Position numbers and translations under genes: made by a program | The notes under the pieces: model-generated | Databases searched by the model: none | What the model was told of the DNA's origin: nothing | What the model saw: only the letters and a program-made list of their open reading frames with translations | NCBI RefSeq assembly: GCF_003606265.1 | Contig: NZ_CP023671.1 | Coordinates: 3,286,001 to 3,350,000, forward strand | Direction of reading: 5' to 3' | From: Clostridium septicum | GTDB lineage: Bacteria; Bacillota; Clostridia; Clostridiales; Clostridiaceae | DNA length: 64,000 bases | Shown: positions 61,070 through 64,000 of the stretch, in pieces | How positions within the stretch are numbered: position 1 is the first letter of the stretch | Layout: each line of letters begins with the position of its first letter

Positions 61070-61714
61070 GTGACAGATAATGTAATCACTACTTTAATAT
61101 CAGCATCAGCTATTGTGACAGGTTCATTAATAGGTGCTATTTTTAGTTATTATATAAGTAAAAAAACTACTTCAAAATCTATAAAAGAGCAATATAGAAT
61201 ACAAGAAGCAAATAGAGAGTATGAAGAAAAATATAAAATAAAAGAAAAGTGTACTTATGCAAATGTAGTGAGATTAGATATATGTACAGCGATATTTCAA
61301 AGTATTAGAACTCTTCAAAACAAAGAAGAAATATCATATTTATATATTCTACCTATAAGTACTGAATATCAAAAAGCAGTTGCATCATTAAGTGACAAGT
61401 ACTCTTTAAAGGAATTAAGTTATATATACCAACTTTATGGAATTATAGAAAAAGTTAATAAAGACATATATAATTGGAATTATAATGATTTAGAAGGGGA
61501 TAAAATTATAAAAAGAGGGTTTTTAGATATATTAAAAAAAATATATGGTGATAATTATAAAAAAATATTAAATACAGATATTGATAAGCTTTCATATGAG
61601 GATCTTTATAATAATGATTTAATAAAAGAAGGGTATAAAGAAGTTTTAATGATTTTAGACAATTTATGCTATACTGAAAATTTAATCAAGGAAAGAAAAG
61701 AGCAATCACAATAA
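61070..61714 (+). CDS. Membrane-anchored helical protein, unknown
   Basis: 214 residues from GTG 61070, chosen because AAAGGAGG lies 7 bases upstream; an ATG at 61052 precedes the binding site itself. One N-terminal transmembrane helix (LISASAIVTGSLIGAIFSYYI) is followed by a basic coiled coil (EQYRIQEANREYEEKYKIKEK) and a helical cytoplasmic domain. A terminator hairpin (GAGCAATCA/TGATTGCTTTT) overlaps its end at 61697-61731. Confidence 0.6.
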   Translation: MTDNVITTLISASAIVTGSLIGAIFSYYISKKTTSKSIKEQYRIQEANREYEEKYKIKEKCTYANVVRLDICTAIFQSIRTLQNKEEISYLYILPISTEYQKAVASLSDKYSLKELSYIYQLYGIIEKVNKDIYNWNYNDLEGDKIIKRGFLDILKKIYGDNYKKILNTDIDKLSYEDLYNNDLIKEGYKEVLMILDNLCYTENLIKERKEQSQ

Positions 61715-61734
61715 AGAGTTGATTGCTTTTAATT
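61697..61734 (+). terminator. Terminator overlapping gene end
   Basis: AAAGAGCAATCA pairs with TGATTGCTTTT around the stop codon. Confidence 0.75.
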
Positions 61735-61878
61735 TATATAAAAATTAAGAAAAAATTAAACTTTAATAAGATTATTAATAAAATATTAATATTAAATAGT
61801 AAAATAATGTAATATAATAATAGTGTATTATATGATATAGTACACTTAGTCAATATAGTATAAATAAGGAGGATATTC

Positions 61879-62514
61879 ATGAAAAAATCAACATTATTAG
61901 CAATTGGAATACTAGTATCAATAATTTTTATAATAACTATTTTTACAAATAAAATAGATGTGTATGATAAAAAAATTAAACATACTAAAGAAATTGATGC
62001 TATACAAGATTTTATATGCTATTCAAACGTATTAGAAGAAGTTAAGAATAATAAAAGGAATTATTATAAGTTAGTTAAAACAAATGAGTTCTATGAAAGT
62101 ATATCTAGAAGATATAGGTTATATTTAGGAGATAATAAACATCAAAGTAATTTATTGGGGAGAAATCCATTTCCAGCTTTTATAGAGTATAAGATAGAGA
62201 GTCCTACAGATAATGAAATAAATTATATAAAAAAAATACATGATAATTCATATTCTACAATTGAAAACTATCCTATTCCTAAATCTATAGAATACTTTAA
62301 AGTAACAGGAAAATATATTAACTGGGATAATTTAAAAAGAAATGATATAAACGAAAATGGAACTGTAAAAGAAGAATTTTTAAGAAAAGAGAATTTAAAT
62401 GAAGAATCAATTTACAATGGAAGTTGTATTATTGTTATTGTAGATGAAGGTGAAGGATATGTAGTTGATTATTATGAAATTCTTAATGAATTTTATGGGG
62501 AGGTATATAGATGA
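61879..62514 (+). CDS. Exported or membrane-anchored protein, unknown
   Basis: 211 residues with an N-terminal anchor (STLLAIGILVSIIFIITIFT) and an extracellular domain with PIPKSIEYFKVTGKYINWDN and a C-terminal IVIVDEGEGYVVDYYEILNEFYG. AAGGAGGATATTC precedes the ATG. It overlaps the GntR gene by 4 bases, so it is the first gene of the transporter operon. Confidence 0.65.
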   Translation: MKKSTLLAIGILVSIIFIITIFTNKIDVYDKKIKHTKEIDAIQDFICYSNVLEEVKNNKRNYYKLVKTNEFYESISRRYRLYLGDNKHQSNLLGRNPFPAFIEYKIESPTDNEINYIKKIHDNSYSTIENYPIPKSIEYFKVTGKYINWDNLKRNDINENGTVKEEFLRKENLNEESIYNGSCIIVIVDEGEGYVVDYYEILNEFYGEVYR

Positions 62515-62894
62515 TAAGGATAGATGCTAGAAGTAGTACCCCTATATATGAACAGATAATAATTAAAATAAAAGAGCTTATATTAAAAGGTATTATTAAA
62601 CCAGGTGAAAAGCTTCCTTCTGTTAGAGAATTATCTAGCATTATAACTGCCAATCCTAATACAGTAAGTAAAGCTTATGGAGAATTAGAAAGAGATGGAG
62701 TAATAGAAAGTTTGAGAGGTAGGGGAACATTTGTGGTGGAAGATTATAAGCCAATATTTTCAGATAAGAAATTTGAAAAAATTAAGGAAGAATTAAAAAA
62801 GATAATGTTAGAGGCTAAATATTTAGGTTTAAAAAAAGAGGACTTAATAAAGGCCCTTAATGAATGTTTTAATGATATGGAAGGAGAAAATTAG
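62511..62894 (+). CDS. GntR-family regulator (YtrA subfamily)
   Basis: 127 residues: winged HTH at 6-75 (STPIYEQIIIKIKELILKGIIKPGEKLPSVRELSSIITANPNTVSKAYGELERDG), then a short dimerisation tail of about 45 residues, as in the YtrA subfamily, which controls adjacent ABC transporters. The ABC ATPase begins directly after its stop. It is coupled to the upstream gene by overlap. Confidence 0.93.
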   Translation: MIRIDARSSTPIYEQIIIKIKELILKGIIKPGEKLPSVRELSSIITANPNTVSKAYGELERDGVIESLRGRGTFVVEDYKPIFSDKKFEKIKEELKKIMLEAKYLGLKKEDLIKALNECFNDMEGEN

Positions 62895-63791
62895 ATGTTA
62901 AAAGTTAATAATTTATCATTAAAATTAGGGGATAAAAAGATATTAGAGGATATTAATTTCAATGTAAAAAAAGGAACCATATTAGGCTTAGTGGGACCAA
63001 GTGGAGTTGGAAAAACCTCTTTAATTAAAGCTTTAGTTGGTATTTATGAAGGAAATGGAGGAGAGATTTTATTAAATGAAGAGAAAATATATGATAATTC
63101 TGAAGTGAAGAAAAAAATAGCATATGTACCAGATGAACATAATAGTTTTTATTTAATAAGCATTAAAGAGATTGTTAATTATTATAAATTAATATATGAT
63201 AATTTTGATGAAAATAGGTTTAATAAAATAAATAGTATATTTAAAATTCCAATAAATAAAAGGTTTTTTCAACTTTCTAAAGGTATGAAAGTAAGAGTGA
63301 ATTTAATGCTTGCATTATCATTAAATGGAGAACTTTTAGTGTTAGATGAACCTACATCAGGTTTAGATCCCATTTTAAAAGAAAAAGTACTAAAACTTAT
63401 AATGGAAGAAGTTATTGATAAAGAAAGGGTAATTATTATTAGTTCTCATAACTTAATAGAACTTGAAAGAATATGTGATGACATAATAATGTTAGATGAG
63501 GGTAAAATAGCATATCACAATTCTTTAGAGGGAATAAAGAAAAATATAAAAAAAATACAAGTTGCCTTTGATATGCCAGTATATAAAGAAGATTTAAATA
63601 TAGATGGAATATTTAGTATTTCTCAAATAGGAAGAGTTTTTACAATAGTAACAGATAAATATGATAATATTTTTAAAGAGAAATTGGAAGAGTTTAATCC
63701 GTTATTTATAGAAGAGATAGATTTAAGTTTAGAAGAAGTATTTATTCATAAATTAGAAAAGGAGGATGATTATGAGGAGATATTTAAATAA
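62895..63791 (+). CDS. ABC transporter ATP-binding protein
   Basis: 298 residues with Walker A GPSGVGKT (34-41), signature-like LSKGMKVRVNL, Walker B LLVLDEPTSGLD and H-loop ISSHN. A ~70-residue C-terminal extension follows, usual for ATPases of the YtrB/CcmA type. It powers the permease beginning at 63772. There is no gap after gntR. Confidence 0.94.
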   Translation: MLKVNNLSLKLGDKKILEDINFNVKKGTILGLVGPSGVGKTSLIKALVGIYEGNGGEILLNEEKIYDNSEVKKKIAYVPDEHNSFYLISIKEIVNYYKLIYDNFDENRFNKINSIFKIPINKRFFQLSKGMKVRVNLMLALSLNGELLVLDEPTSGLDPILKEKVLKLIMEEVIDKERVIIISSHNLIELERICDDIIMLDEGKIAYHNSLEGIKKNIKKIQVAFDMPVYKEDLNIDGIFSISQIGRVFTIVTDKYDNIFKEKLEEFNPLFIEEIDLSLEEVFIHKLEKEDDYEEIFK

Positions 63792-64000
63792 AAGTTTATT
63801 TTATCAAGGTGATTCTAATATTTTGCCTCTATTATTGGTATGTTATACTGGTATATTTTTTATATTAAATCTATTAATTAATGATTGGTTTATATGTATT
63901 CCAAGTCAAGTTTTATATACTACAAATTATAAATATCTTAAATTAATTGTAGATACTGATATTATAATTATACTATATTTGTATATTTTTATGGTATATA
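63772..64000 (+). CDS. ABC transporter permease, 5' part
   Basis: Begins at ATG 63772 within the end of the ATPase gene, after AGGAGGATGATT, and runs off the window. The 76 visible residues include two hydrophobic segments (ILPLLLVCYTGIFFILNLLI; IIIILYLYIFMVY), as expected for a membrane subunit. Confidence 0.75.
   Translation, partial: MRRYLNKSLFYQGDSNILPLLLVCYTGIFFILNLLINDWFICIPSQVLYTTNYKYLKLIVDTDIIIILYLYIFMVY

Overview
The window is AT-rich DNA with strong Shine-Dalgarno sequences. It carries GerW/YtfJ, several DacF-type carboxypeptidases, spore-coat and SASP genes, and poly-T hairpin terminators throughout. This points to a spore-forming member of the Firmicutes, most likely Clostridium sensu stricto. 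I cannot fix the species.

Layout. 1-9.5 kb is host chromosome: the end of a pyrimidine-nucleoside phosphorylase gene, a D-Ala-D-Ala carboxypeptidase, the scpA-scpB condensin-partner pair, a dead IS256-family copy, the DUF2953-ytfJ sporulation pair, a second carboxypeptidase (dacF type), and a flavin/iron-sulfur electron-transfer protein coupled to a FAD-dependent oxidoreductase. The last gene is cut by a 39.2 kb prophage (9564-48809) flanked by the 5-bp core CATGC. Joining the two sides at the core restores one continuous 428-codon reading frame.

The prophage runs as follows: large serine recombinase and cro/CI-type switch (9.5-12.4 kb); small early genes (12.4-14.6); an HUH-type replication protein and a DUF3102 protein (14.8-16.8); a secreted-protein moron, HNH nuclease, RemA-like protein, tyrosine recombinase and small resolvase (16.8-21.2); terminase, portal, and a head protein with a C-terminal deaminase-toxin-like domain plus putative immunity gene (21.2-26.8); capsid, tail with a -1 frameshift chaperone, a 1363-aa tape measure and a 1.16-kcodon tail protein with an S74 chaperone end (27-40.4); holin and amidase (40.5-42.0); then a sporulation cassette (SASP, four CotF-like or helical coat proteins, CotJC-type Mn catalase; 42.5-45.4), a 1.3 kb gene-free tract of hairpins, and an ASCH/GNAT operon with an Xre regulator that ends exactly at attR (46.7-48.8). 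The tailed-phage genes look intact, so this is probably a siphovirus-like prophage. In the circularised form the recombinase frame would run straight into the Xre frame (about 656 codons), so integration would split a recombinase-HTH fusion gene.

49.3-52.3 kb is a decayed relic of a related phage lysis region: a holin-like gene with a stop, and an amidase interrupted by an actin-like (ParM) segment. It also holds small phage genes and an intact IS256-family element with an 8-bp target duplication (52266-53711). 53.8-64 kb is host again: small secreted proteins (one paralogous to a prophage gene), a DUF6054 protein, a sugar O-acetyltransferase, a TetR regulator, a ClC channel, several unrecognised genes, and a GntR-ABC transporter operon that runs off the end. 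I saw no rRNA, tRNA or CRISPR array.
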